This document shows, piece by piece, positions 1 through 8,058 of a stretch of 64,000 bases of DNA. The DNA is taken from the NCBI RefSeq assembly GCF_042688385.1, contig NZ_JBHUPY010000006.1:248001-312000 (forward strand), written 5' to 3'. How positions within the stretch are numbered: the first letter of the stretch is position 1; the number at the start of each line of letters is the position of its first letter. A model generated the notes under the pieces. It saw only the letters and a program-made list of their open reading frames with translations. It did no database searches and was not told the origin of the DNA. The DNA is from Herpetosiphon sp042688385 (GTDB lineage: Bacteria; Chloroflexota; Chloroflexia; Chloroflexales; Herpetosiphonaceae). A program made the position numbers and the translations under genes.

Positions 1-567
1 CCGTATGGTGAGATGAAAGCCTGGATGGAACGGGCGCTCTATTGGTATGAACGTGTCCATGGCATTCGTTATGGAGCCTTGCGCTACTTCAACGCCTGTG
101 GCTGCACACCCACGATTGGCGAGCATCACGACCCCGAAACCCACTTGATTCCCTTAATTTTGCAAGTTGCCTTGGGCCAACGCGAATCAATCGCAATCTT
201 CGGCGACGATTATCCAACGCCTGATGGCTCGTGTGTGCGCGACTATGTGCATGTAAGCGATTTGGCTTCGGCGCATATTCTGACCTTGCAAGCGTTGCTC
301 AATGGTGGTGCTAGCCGCCGCTACAATTTGGGCAATGGCGGTGGTTTCAGTGTCAAAGAAGTTATCCAAGCTGTGCGCACCGTCACTGGGCACGAGATTC
401 CGGCAGTTGTTGCGCCGCGCCGCGCTGGCGACCCAGCGACCTTGGTTGCTTCATCGGATACGATTCGCAATGAGTTGGGCTGGGAACCACGCTATGCCAC
501 CATCGAAAGTATTATCGAAAGTGCTTGGGCTTGGCATCAACAACATCCTCACGGCTATAGCGAATAA
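1..567 (+). CDS. galE: UDP-glucose 4-epimerase, C-terminal part (cut by window edge)
   Basis: This is an extended short-chain dehydrogenase that interconverts UDP-glucose and UDP-galactose in the cytoplasm, supplying sugars for surface polysaccharide. The frame is open from the first base. The first codons read PYGEMK, which fits the catalytic YxxxK motif, so the N-terminal NAD-binding half lies outside the window. Supporting motifs are RYFNACG, then HLIPLILQVALG, FGDDYPTPDGSCVRDYVHVSDLA and YNLGNGGGFSVKEVI, all typical of the GalE substrate domain. The first ATG at 13 is internal and is not the start. The thioesterase gene begins 24 bases downstream and is probably co-transcribed. Other UDP-sugar epimerases of the family cannot be excluded from this half alone. 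Confidence 0.9.
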   Translation, partial: PYGEMKAWMERALYWYERVHGIRYGALRYFNACGCTPTIGEHHDPETHLIPLILQVALGQRESIAIFGDDYPTPDGSCVRDYVHVSDLASAHILTLQALLNGGASRRYNLGNGGGFSVKEVIQAVRTVTGHEIPAVVAPRRAGDPATLVASSDTIRNELGWEPRYATIESIIESAWAWHQQHPHGYSE

Positions 568-590
568 TTGCATTGCAAGGAGCAGCACTG

Positions 591-1067
591 ATGGTTTCAA
601 CGACGCAACCAGCCTTTCAAGATCAATTGCAGGGCAATCATTGTTGGGGTTGTGGCAAAGATAATCCGCATGGCTTGCAGATCAAAAGCTATTGGGATGA
701 TGCTGAGGCTATTTGCCATTGGCAACCGCAGGCTTGGCATTGTGCCTCACCAACCCATGTGCTCAATGGCGGGATTATCGGCGCATTGATCGATTGCCAT
801 TCAATTATCAGCGCCATGGCCTTGGCTGCTCAACAGGCAGGGGTTGCACTCAGCAGCCCCACGCCAATTTGGTATGTTACCGGCAAGCTCGAAATTGCTT
901 ACCATAAACCAACCCCGCTTGGCCCAAGCGTTGCCTTACGCGCCCGCTTCGATGTGCAAAATGAACGCAAAACCTTGGTAACTTGTACATTGAGCGCAGG
1001 CGATCAGCTGTGTGCAACTGGCACGGTGTTGGCTGTGCGTGTGCCCAGCGAATGGATGCAGGCCTAA
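591..1067 (+). CDS. PaaI-like hotdog-fold thioesterase
   Basis: A 158-residue single hotdog-domain protein, probably an acyl-CoA or acyl-ACP thioesterase of unknown substrate. The N-terminus carries a Cys-rich CWGCGKDNPHGL motif often seen in this subfamily. It is followed by the hotdog helix segment NGGIIGALIDCHS, where the acidic residue is the usual catalytic or activating position. I chose the ATG at 591 because AAGGAG lies 8 bases upstream. A TTG at 573 would add six residues but has no ribosome-binding site. It follows the epimerase closely, and a hairpin after it is a plausible terminator for both genes. No link to sugar metabolism is apparent. Confidence 0.75.
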   Translation: MVSTTQPAFQDQLQGNHCWGCGKDNPHGLQIKSYWDDAEAICHWQPQAWHCASPTHVLNGGIIGALIDCHSIISAMALAAQQAGVALSSPTPIWYVTGKLEIAYHKPTPLGPSVALRARFDVQNERKTLVTCTLSAGDQLCATGTVLAVRVPSEWMQA

Positions 1068-1088
1068 ATAAGCTACGCTCACCCCAAA

Positions 1089-1120
1089 CCCTCGTTCGTG
1101 CAATGGGCGAGGGAATTTTC
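1089..1120 (+). terminator. Hairpin terminator after galE/thioesterase
   Basis: CCCTCG at 1089-1094 pairs with CGAGGG at 1108-1113 across a 13-base loop, followed by AATTTTCGTTTT. The hairpin appears to be built from a degenerate copy of the GC-rich dispersed repeat found elsewhere in the window. Confidence 0.5.
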
Positions 1121-1233
1121 GTTTTAGGCTGAAGCGCTGTGATCATGTAACATTCTTGTATGGTATACCGTACAGCTTGCCAAGCATAGTATTTGATTGC
1201 TGATTAAACGATTAACGCATAAAGGGGTTTTGT

Positions 1234-2190
1234 ATGGACGAGGAATGGGATATTAATAGTAGCCGTCGGCCTTCAATTAGCCAGTTTATTGATCTTGCGA
1301 AACGCGATTATGCAGCTGCAATGGAGGCCTTGGAGCCTGATCCTAATGCCGATGCCTTAACATACCTCGATCAACAATGGGCAAAAGAAAGTGTCAAATA
1401 TACCGGGATGCAAACATCACGCAATGGCATACCTGTGCAACAAAATCCAATGGTCTTGATAGTAATCTCGAGTGGGTTTGTGGTTGCGATGATCGTGACA
1501 ATGGTTATTGGCTTTCGATCGCAGATGCCGCTGCTGTATTGTTTTAGCCTGTTTTTTATGTTGTTTGTGGTCATGTCTGGCTTTGCTATCCGTAACCAAT
1601 TGCGCTTTGCAAAAGCGAAAGAACGCTATTTAGCCCAACGCGCTGCATTAATTAGCCAATTAGGCATCAAACCAGACGCTGTTCCGCCAGCCCCAGTGAT
1701 TGAAAAACCGCTGATCCATACATCAGTAACAACCTCTGCGGAAACGCAAATTCGCCAATTGCAATATCACTATCATAGTATTAATGATCAGGAACAATAT
1801 CGGCGTTCGGTCTTGAGCATTATTGCCCATGCACCTGAGCATGAGCGCCCGTATCTCAAGGCACTCGCTGCCATCGAATCGGAATGGGTGCAAGAACGGC
1901 TTAAGTATGTGCGCTTTGAAAATGGTCGTCGCCAACAACGCGCCAATCGTCCGGCGAATCTATGGTTTGTTTTAGGGGTCTGTTTCTTCTTTGCTGCCGC
2001 TGGGATTGTGAATGGGATCGCAACCGGCAATTGGGTTAATGTGCTGGGAGTGCTTATAATTCCAACGATCATTGCCATCACAACCTTGCATTCAAATCAA
2101 CGCATCAAAGCATATCGCGATTTAGAAGATAGGTATGCTGAGCGGCGCAAGCAACTCCATGGCCGCTTTCGCGATCAAGCTCCATTTTAA
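1234..2190 (+). CDS. Internally duplicated four-helix membrane protein, paralogue 1 of 3
   Basis: A 318-residue protein of unknown function. It holds two copies of one module: a short acidic/aromatic segment (LDQQWAKESVKY in the first half, IESEWVQERLKY in the second), then two hydrophobic helices, then a charged segment (KAKERYLAQRAALISQLG and LEDRYAERRKQLHGRF). Predicted helices lie near residues 75-122 and 235-285, so both termini and the central linker should face the same side. An N-terminal LEPDPNAD motif is shared with the next gene. AAGGGG lies upstream of the ATG. A strong terminator follows, so it may be transcribed apart from the next two paralogues. I do not recognise a named family. 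Confidence 0.8.
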   Translation: MDEEWDINSSRRPSISQFIDLAKRDYAAAMEALEPDPNADALTYLDQQWAKESVKYTGMQTSRNGIPVQQNPMVLIVISSGFVVAMIVTMVIGFRSQMPLLYCFSLFFMLFVVMSGFAIRNQLRFAKAKERYLAQRAALISQLGIKPDAVPPAPVIEKPLIHTSVTTSAETQIRQLQYHYHSINDQEQYRRSVLSIIAHAPEHERPYLKALAAIESEWVQERLKYVRFENGRRQQRANRPANLWFVLGVCFFFAAAGIVNGIATGNWVNVLGVLIIPTIIAITTLHSNQRIKAYRDLEDRYAERRKQLHGRFRDQAPF

Positions 2191-2222
2191 ATATTACGAA
2201 ATGTCGATCATTAATCTGGCGT

Positions 2223-2266
2223 AACCTTCCTGTTAGCGTGGCGTATACTCTAGCAGGAAGGTTTTT
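2223..2266 (+). terminator. Rho-independent terminator
   Basis: A 14-bp stem with one G-U pair (2223-2236 with 2250-2263) encloses a 13-base loop and ends in TTTTT. It separates the first paralogous membrane protein gene from the second. Confidence 0.85.
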
Positions 2267-2317
2267 CGTGATTAAATAGCTAAAAATAAAATCTATCTGA
2301 ATATTAAGGAATCTCCA

Positions 2318-3244
2318 ATGGCAACATTAAATGAATTTTCTGCCATCCTTGGAGAAGCATATAAAACCCAACGTGAAATTGAACAATCGCTAGAACCAGA
2401 TCCCAATGCAGACCCTGTAACTCAACTCGACCAAGCATGGCGCAAAGAACGCGCAACGTATGTTGGTATCGTGGATAGTACCAGCCCAATTTCCGCCGCA
2501 GGGCCATTAATTATCATCACCTTCTCCTTATCATTTTTTGGGGTTGGGTTTATGTTGTGGCGTGAAGCAAGCAGCTTGGCTGGTTGGATTCTGTATGCGC
2601 CAGCAATCTTTTGTATTGGCTGTAGCCTCATGTTTCTTTTGGCGCTGCCAAATGCTATCAAAGCGGTACTTGGCGAACGCCGCTATTTGCAAAAACGCGC
2701 GTTGCTGGTTAAACACTATGGCGACCCCAGCCCAAGTGCAGAATTGCTGCTTTCAGGCAAGCGCTTACGCTATGCTTGGCCAAAAAAGAGCCGTTCGGAA
2801 GCTGAAAGCCGTTTTCATGAGCTGCAGGCTGAATACTACGATTCAGGCTGCCGCGATCAAGCCTATTATGCGACGTTGCAACGCTTTATTGCCCATGCTC
2901 CAGCAGCCGATCAGCGCTATCTCAGCGAATTAGCCCAATTAGAAGAGCGCTGGCTTAAAGAGCGTTTTGGCTCGTTGCATTTTGTTAATCAGCTGGAAAC
3001 CCAGCAAGCCCCGAGTGTCTTTGGAGCTTGGTTTATCTTTGGGCTGGGACTGGGATTAATGGGTTTTGGGGTTATGCTGCTAACTATCGCTGCACAAGCA
3101 CTCTATGCGCTGCTGGGTGCTATTTTTGGCTTGGCAATGCTGCTTGGCTCGTTTTCAATCCGCAAACGGGCAATTGCGCTCGTTGCCTCAGAGCAACGCT
3201 ATTTTGCCCAACGCCAACAGCTGAGCCACGATTATGGGCGCTAA
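2318..3244 (+). CDS. Internally duplicated four-helix membrane protein, paralogue 2 of 3
   Basis: A 308-residue paralogue of the genes on either side, of unknown function. It has the same two-module plan: LDQAWRKERATY, two helices, then GERRYLQKRALLVKHYGD in the N-terminal half; LEERWLKERFGSLHF, two helices, then SEQRYFAQRQQLSHDYGR in the C-terminal half. LEPDPNAD is present near residue 28. The ATG has AAGGA about 8 bases upstream. Only 42 bases separate it from the third copy, so those two are probably one operon. Soluble charged segments flank hydrophobic hairpins, which suggests a structural or assembly role rather than transport, but this is inference. Confidence 0.8.
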   Translation: MATLNEFSAILGEAYKTQREIEQSLEPDPNADPVTQLDQAWRKERATYVGIVDSTSPISAAGPLIIITFSLSFFGVGFMLWREASSLAGWILYAPAIFCIGCSLMFLLALPNAIKAVLGERRYLQKRALLVKHYGDPSPSAELLLSGKRLRYAWPKKSRSEAESRFHELQAEYYDSGCRDQAYYATLQRFIAHAPAADQRYLSELAQLEERWLKERFGSLHFVNQLETQQAPSVFGAWFIFGLGLGLMGFGVMLLTIAAQALYALLGAIFGLAMLLGSFSIRKRAIALVASEQRYFAQRQQLSHDYGR

Positions 3245-3286
3245 ATAATTGGATATTGTGCGCTTGCTTGAAATGAGGATTAATCG

Positions 3287-4237
3287 ATGGCGCAATCAAC
3301 TCCAATTGATCCAATAACCGACCATGCTGCTCGTTTCGAGCACAATCCAGGAACGCTTGATCCCTTAGCTGCGCTTGATCAGCAATGGGAGCAAGAACGG
3401 GTTACCTATGTTAGCGAATATAGTGCTGATCCACGGATTAAGCTTCTCAGCATTCCAATGATGGGCGCATTACTCTGGATGTTGCTGATGTTTGGGGCAA
3501 TGTCCTTGCGCGAGGCAATTAACCAACTTGATCTTCGCTTTTTGCTGGGAAGCTTTGTGATTGGTGGCTTTTGTGTTGTGCTGCTATTCGGATTGCGAGC
3601 GGGCATTCGTCTGCGCTTGGCTGAACGCCGCTATCTTAAACAGCGAGCAGCCTTAGCTAAAGCACTGAATCGGCCAAGCAAATCGCAGCCATTAACACCC
3701 AAACAACGCATCTCTTCGCCAACCAACCAGCAATCCAGCCAATGGACTGCTGCCGAACAACAAATCTATGCGCTGCAAGAATTACATTATGCTGAGCCTA
3801 AGCGCGATAAACACTATCACGCACGCATCCAACGGATCATTGTTGATGCACCAAAAGCTGAGCAAGCCTACCTGACGGAATTGGTGCAATTAGAGCAGCG
3901 TTGGCTCAATGAGCGGTTGCGCTATCAGAATATCAAACCTTACTATACCTATCATCCAGAGCTTCCCGATGACGATGGCGTGTATACAATCCGCTTTGAG
4001 CTGAACAATTGGTTTACTTTATTAATTGGGTTTGGGGTATTGCGCTTGGGCATTTGGCTTGCTTGGAACTATTCAAGCGCCCTGTTAAACGGAATGTCCT
4101 TCGTTTCGATGGGAGTTGTTTTCATCCTAATAGCATGGGAACTGCAGCGCACAAAGCCAAATCTGCACCAAGCAGAACAGCGCTATTTTCAGCAACAAGC
4201 TGCCTTGGCCCAAAAGTATGGTCGCTTTAATTCATAA
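3287..4237 (+). CDS. Internally duplicated four-helix membrane protein, paralogue 3 of 3
   Basis: A 316-residue third paralogue. The N-terminal module has LDQQWEQERVTY, two helices, and AERRYLKQRAALAKAL. The C-terminal module has LEQRWLNERLRYQN, two helices, and AEQRYFQQQAALAQKYGR. The LEPDPNAD motif has drifted to NPGTLDPLAALD. A polar linker rich in Gln, Ser and Thr (about residues 125-150) separates the halves. TGAGGA lies before the ATG. It ends at a perfect 16-bp hairpin shared with the convergent small gene. Function unknown. Confidence 0.8.
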   Translation: MAQSTPIDPITDHAARFEHNPGTLDPLAALDQQWEQERVTYVSEYSADPRIKLLSIPMMGALLWMLLMFGAMSLREAINQLDLRFLLGSFVIGGFCVVLLFGLRAGIRLRLAERRYLKQRAALAKALNRPSKSQPLTPKQRISSPTNQQSSQWTAAEQQIYALQELHYAEPKRDKHYHARIQRIIVDAPKAEQAYLTELVQLEQRWLNERLRYQNIKPYYTYHPELPDDDGVYTIRFELNNWFTLLIGFGVLRLGIWLAWNYSSALLNGMSFVSMGVVFILIAWELQRTKPNLHQAEQRYFQQQAALAQKYGRFNS

Positions 4238-4238
4238 G

Positions 4239-4285
4239 CAAACGATCTGATGTGTAGGGATAAACCGAGCACATCAGATCGTTTG
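4239..4285. terminator. Bidirectional terminator hairpin
   Basis: A perfect 16-bp stem (4239-4254 with 4270-4285) with a 15-base loop lies between two convergent genes. The right side continues TTTAGTTTAG, giving a modest T tract for the plus strand. Confidence 0.8.
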
Positions 4286-4291
4286 TTTAGT

Positions 4292-4459
4292 TTAGCGTTT
4301 TTGTTCGCCCTCGGCGGCCTGTCGGCGGAGCAATTCGAGAATTTTGGTTTGTGGTAGGCCGGTTTGGGCTGCCAAGCGAGCTATCTCCAGTGAAAGCTCA
4401 CGCGGATTCAGGGCCAAGATCCGTTTGGCTTCGGTGGCTTGGGTCTTTTTATCAATCAT
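4292..4459 (-). CDS. Small hypothetical helical protein (55 residues)
   Basis: A basic, helix-rich small protein beginning MIDKKTQATEAKR, with the stretch LSLEIARLAAQTGLPQTKILELLRR that could form a helix-turn-helix-like pair. I placed the start at 4459 because AGGAG sits 7 bases upstream (4467-4471). An upstream in-frame ATG at 4510 lacks such a site. It ends against the bidirectional hairpin. No family recognised; a DNA-binding or adaptor role is only a guess. Confidence 0.55.
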   Translation of the reverse strand: MIDKKTQATEAKRILALNPRELSLEIARLAAQTGLPQTKILELLRRQAAEGEQKR

Positions 4460-4527
4460 CGCGGAACTCCTATGCTGGCTCAAAACTGAGCTATGCTCAT
4501 TGTAGCGCAAATGGCTTAAGCTTCAAG

Positions 4528-5541
4528 TTATGAACGCTTAAGTTTATTGAGCATGCGCATGGCTCGGCCATTATTAACCGCGTTGAGGCGTTGCTCAAGG
4601 TGTTCGAGATATTGATTTTTAACTTCAAGTGTGGCTTCGAGGCGGCGAATATATTGATTCATGCTTTGAAGTTGTTTGGCAATCTCAGCATGATCAGCCT
4701 CGAACCAAGCAAGCTTTTGGCTGGTTTGTTCAAGCTGGGCTTGCAACTCGGCATTATGGCGGTGATGGGCATTGCGCGAGGGTTTGGCTGCATAGATCGT
4801 CAGAAACAAATACTCTGCTGATTCATCGCTATACAACACTTCAAAGCCAGCTTTTTCCAAGACCATAGTTAAGGTTGCAGCAGTATAGTGAACAGGATGC
4901 GAGGCACAAAAAATATGCAAGCCATGGCCGCGGCGCAGATATTCATCGGCAAAGCTGTAGGCGGGAACTTGAATCGCCAAAACGCCATCAGGCGTGAGCA
5001 AATCGTAGAGTTGTTGCAGCATCTGGACTGGCTGATGTAGATGTTCGACCACATGCCAACAGGTAATCAGATCATACAATTGCCCTTCTGGCAAGGCTTC
5101 GAGATTGGGATAAATTGGAAAGCCAAAGCGTTCGCGGGCCGCTGCCGCTGAAACCAGCGATAATTCCACCCCGCTTGGTCGCCAGCCGCGGCGGGCTGCT
5201 GCCGCCAACAAATAGCCGCGATTACAGCCAACATCGAGAATCGAACGCGGCTTGAGGTCGGTCATTGTTTCAAGCCAGGCAATGATCTCATCGCGGTCGT
5301 CCACGGCTTGGGCTTGTTGCTCAGCATCGTACTCATAGACATCGCTTTGATCTTCGAGCATATGAATGCCGGCTAAGCTCAGGCGTGGATTCTGGTAGAC
5401 CACCGAGCAGCCAAGGCATTGATTGAGCGTTACGCCTATTTCAAGATGCGGCTCTGGGTAATGGGCCACAAACTGCGCCTCGGGGTGCTGACAGATAGGG
5501 CAGGCATTGATCGATTCGATTGGGAACGCTTGAGTCGTCAC
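4528..5541 (-). CDS. Class I SAM-dependent methyltransferase with N-terminal Cys4 motif and C-terminal coiled coil
   Basis: A 337-residue methyltransferase. Residues 14-45 hold two Cys pairs (CPIC and CLGC) typical of a zinc-ribbon head in Methyltransf_23-type enzymes of polysaccharide or nucleotide-sugar modification. SAM motif I is ILDVGCNRGYLLAAA near residue 100, followed by the acidic loop GVELS and the later ITCWHVVEHL segment. From about residue 262 a Gln/Leu/Glu-rich coiled coil of some 60 residues follows, which may mediate oligomerisation. The start is a GTG with AAAGGA 7 bases upstream. It is divergent from the GT2 gene and adjacent to surface-polysaccharide genes, which suggests sugar or glycan methylation. 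Confidence 0.8.
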   Translation of the reverse strand: MTTQAFPIESINACPICQHPEAQFVAHYPEPHLEIGVTLNQCLGCSVVYQNPRLSLAGIHMLEDQSDVYEYDAEQQAQAVDDRDEIIAWLETMTDLKPRSILDVGCNRGYLLAAAARRGWRPSGVELSLVSAAAARERFGFPIYPNLEALPEGQLYDLITCWHVVEHLHQPVQMLQQLYDLLTPDGVLAIQVPAYSFADEYLRRGHGLHIFCASHPVHYTAATLTMVLEKAGFEVLYSDESAEYLFLTIYAAKPSRNAHHRHNAELQAQLEQTSQKLAWFEADHAEIAKQLQSMNQYIRRLEATLEVKNQYLEHLEQRLNAVNNGRAMRMLNKLKRS

Positions 5542-5658
5542 AGCACAATCCTTTCGCTAGAACGTTGCATGGCGCATCGCTTGGGATGCTGAGTGCTTGC
5601 CCATTATACCAACGCTGATTGTTACGCAAGCGATACAATTGCGCTTGATATTATGCAG

Positions 5659-5664
5659 TATAAT
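5659..5664 (+). promoter_or_regulatory. Possible -10 box placing the GT2 start codon at the transcript start
   Basis: A perfect TATAAT ends only 9 bases before the ATG at 5674, and no ribosome-binding site is visible. If it is a real -10 element, the message would be leaderless or nearly so. No convincing -35 box lies at the right distance, so this is tentative. Confidence 0.35.
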
Positions 5665-5673
5665 TGGCACGCT

Positions 5674-6594
5674 ATGAAACATATTGCTGTTGTGATTCTT
5701 AATTTCAATTCGGGCGATGTCTTGAAACCCTGTTTAGCTTCATTGGCAGAGCAAGATTGGGATGGTCGGCTTGATGTCTGGGTGGTTGATAATGCATCAG
5801 CCGATTCCAGTGTGGCGATGGTGCGTGAGCAGTTTGCTTGGGTGCGCCTCATTGCATCGCCAGAAAATATTGGTTTTTCTGCGGGTAACAATCTCGCCTT
5901 GCGCCAGATTTTGGCCGAAACCCCAACGCCTGAGGCGGTTTTGGTGCTCAACCCCGATACAGTTGTGCCAAGCAATGGTATTTCTGGCTTGGTTGCGGCC
6001 TTGGTTGAACGACCAAAAGCGGGAATTGTCGGGCCAAAATTGGTGCTAGCCGATGGCTCGCTCGACCTTGCGTGTCGGCGTTCGTTTCCGTCTGCAGAGG
6101 TTGCGCTCTACCGCATGACGGGCTTATCGATGCTTTTCCCACGCTCGCCGCGCTTTGGTCGCTACAATATGACCTATCTCGATCCTGATGTGACAACCGA
6201 AGTCGATTCGATTGTCGGCGCGGCAATGTTGTTGCGCACTGAAGTCTTGCGCGATGTGGGCTTACTCGATGAAGCCTTTTTTATGTATGGCGAAGATCTC
6301 GATTGGTGTTATCGCACCAAGAGCTATGGCTGGCAAGTCTGGTACGACCCACGGGTAACCATTTTGCACTATAAACGGGTTTCGAGCACGCGCCGCGCAG
6401 TGCCATCGATTCGGGCATTTTATGATGCGATGCGGATTTTTCATCGCAAGCATTATGAGGCGACGACACTTGCACCGCTCAATTGGTTGATTTATCTCGG
6501 CATTAGATTAAAAGAATGGCAAGCGTTAGTGCGCAATCGATTGCGTCCGTTGGCCTCTCGGCGAGCAATGCATGGCAACAACAAGAATGCTTAA
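5674..6594 (+). CDS. GT2-family glycosyltransferase (rhamnosyltransferase-like)
   Basis: A 306-residue family 2 glycosyltransferase that would add a sugar from a nucleotide donor to a lipid-linked glycan on the cytoplasmic face. The GT-A fold is shown by AVVILNFNSGD at the N-terminus, VVDNASADSS, the metal-binding LNPDTVVPS, VGAAMLLR, and the C-terminal GEDLDWCYR motif typical of the WbbL/RfbF branch. I start at MKHIAVV (5674) because the fold begins there, although earlier ATG or TTG codons are in frame. The next gene overlaps its end by 23 bases, which suggests translational coupling with the sugar-phosphate transferase. Confidence 0.85.
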   Translation: MKHIAVVILNFNSGDVLKPCLASLAEQDWDGRLDVWVVDNASADSSVAMVREQFAWVRLIASPENIGFSAGNNLALRQILAETPTPEAVLVLNPDTVVPSNGISGLVAALVERPKAGIVGPKLVLADGSLDLACRRSFPSAEVALYRMTGLSMLFPRSPRFGRYNMTYLDPDVTTEVDSIVGAAMLLRTEVLRDVGLLDEAFFMYGEDLDWCYRTKSYGWQVWYDPRVTILHYKRVSSTRRAVPSIRAFYDAMRIFHRKHYEATTLAPLNWLIYLGIRLKEWQALVRNRLRPLASRRAMHGNNKNA

Positions 6595-8008
6595 TCAAAC
6601 AACCGTCGTTACGCGCCGCTATCGCTACGTTGTGCTATTGCTGCTGATTAGCTGCGATATTATTGGCGTGAACGGTGGTTTTTTCTTAGCCTACTACCTT
6701 AATCTCGATGCGATTGTGCGCGAATTTCAGCCGCCAAGTGCTGGTCAAGTGCTGCTGACGTTGGCGGTGCTGAATGCCTTGTTTGGCACACTGTTTACGG
6801 CCAACGGACTCTATCGCATGCAGCGTGGTGGCTCACGCATCGACGAAGGCTACCATATTTTTCGGGCAATTGCGATTGGCACGGTGATGTTTATCGCGCT
6901 CAATACCCTGTTCCCATTGCTTAATATCACCACCCAAACCTTGGTCTATGGCTGGATTTTGGCGATTATTCTGACCACGATCTTGCGCTTGCTCTATCAT
7001 CAGGGCATTGGCCAGTTGCGCTTGCGCGGCTATGATACGCGGCGGGTTTTAATTGTTGGCGCTGGCGAAATTGGTCAATTGGTCTATCGCCAGATGAGCA
7101 AAGTGCCAACCTTGGGCTACCAAATTATTGGCTTCCTCTCCAACGACACGCCAACTGGCCAGCAAGTGCTTGATGATGTGCCAGTCTTGGGCAAACGCGC
7201 TAAACTTGGCTTAGCAGTGCGCACTTGTGCGATCGATGAAGTGATTATTGCGGTTAGTGGGGCATCGTATAACGATATTTTTGCTTTAGTTTCGCAAATC
7301 GATGATGAAAGTGTCGCGATTAAAATTTATCCCGATGCCTTTCAATTGATCACCAATAATGAAGTTTCGGTTGGCGAATTGAGTGGTTTGCCGCTGATTA
7401 CCTTGCGAGCTGTGCCGCTTGATCGCCAATTGAACCGCACGATCAAGCGCTTGCTTGATGTGGCGGTTTCGGCGATGGCCTTGATTATGCTTTCGCCGTT
7501 GTTGCTGTTAATTGGCATTTTGATCAAAATTGATTCGCCAGGCCCAGCGTTTTTTATTCAAGAGCGGGTTGGCCGCGATGGTCGGCCATTTAAGATGATC
7601 AAATTTCGTTCGATGCGAACTGATGCTGAAAAAATGGGCAGCTGGACAACGCCAAATGATGATCGGCGGACGCGGTTGGGCACCTTCTTGCGCCGCTTCT
7701 CAATCGATGAATTGCCACAATTTATCAACGTGTTGTTGGGTGATATGAGTGTGGTTGGGCCACGGCCTGAGCAACCGCGCTATGTGGCCCAATTTAGCGA
7801 ACAAATTCCACGCTATATGCATCGTCATCGTGAGAAGGCTGGCATTACTGGTTGGGCACAAGTCAATGGACTACGTGGCGATACCTCAATCGAGGAGCGG
7901 ACGCGCTACGATTTGTATTATATCGAAAATTGGTCGCCCATGTTCGATATTAAAATTATTATTCGCACTGCCTACGATGCGATTCGCGGCAATGAGAATG
8001 CCTACTAA
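6572..8008 (+). CDS. Polyprenyl-phosphate hexose-1-phosphate transferase (WbaP/PssY type)
   Basis: A 478-residue membrane enzyme that starts exopolysaccharide repeat-unit synthesis by moving a sugar-1-phosphate onto undecaprenyl phosphate. Four N-terminal helices (residues 18-135) precede a CoA-binding-like Rossmann domain (VLIVGAGEIGQLVYRQM near 155). A membrane re-entrant segment near 295 leads into the catalytic bacterial sugar transferase domain. Its signatures are DSPGPAFFIQERVGRDG, MIKFRSMRTDAE, RRFSIDELPQFINVL, MSVVGPRPE and KAGITGWAQVNGLRG. The start may be 6572 or the ATG at 6587; neither has a clear ribosome-binding site. It ends at a strong hairpin and is the key marker for a capsule or exopolysaccharide locus. 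Confidence 0.92.
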   Translation: MATTRMLNQTTVVTRRYRYVVLLLLISCDIIGVNGGFFLAYYLNLDAIVREFQPPSAGQVLLTLAVLNALFGTLFTANGLYRMQRGGSRIDEGYHIFRAIAIGTVMFIALNTLFPLLNITTQTLVYGWILAIILTTILRLLYHQGIGQLRLRGYDTRRVLIVGAGEIGQLVYRQMSKVPTLGYQIIGFLSNDTPTGQQVLDDVPVLGKRAKLGLAVRTCAIDEVIIAVSGASYNDIFALVSQIDDESVAIKIYPDAFQLITNNEVSVGELSGLPLITLRAVPLDRQLNRTIKRLLDVAVSAMALIMLSPLLLLIGILIKIDSPGPAFFIQERVGRDGRPFKMIKFRSMRTDAEKMGSWTTPNDDRRTRLGTFLRRFSIDELPQFINVLLGDMSVVGPRPEQPRYVAQFSEQIPRYMHRHREKAGITGWAQVNGLRGDTSIEERTRYDLYYIENWSPMFDIKIIIRTAYDAIRGNENAY

Positions 8009-8019
8009 CCTCTCAATTG

Positions 8020-8058
8020 GCCCCGCTTCACACAATGTGGAGCGGGGCTACTTTTTTT
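8020..8058. terminator. Terminator hairpin between convergent genes
   Basis: GCCCCGCTTCAC (8020-8031) pairs with GTGGAGCGGGGC (8037-8048), one G-U pair and a 5-base loop, followed by seven T residues on the plus strand. It serves the sugar transferase gene and abuts the end of the convergent transporter gene. Confidence 0.88.

Noticed and set aside
573..590. TTG start for the thioesterase gene
   Set aside because: The ATG at 591 has AAGGAG at ideal distance; the TTG has none.
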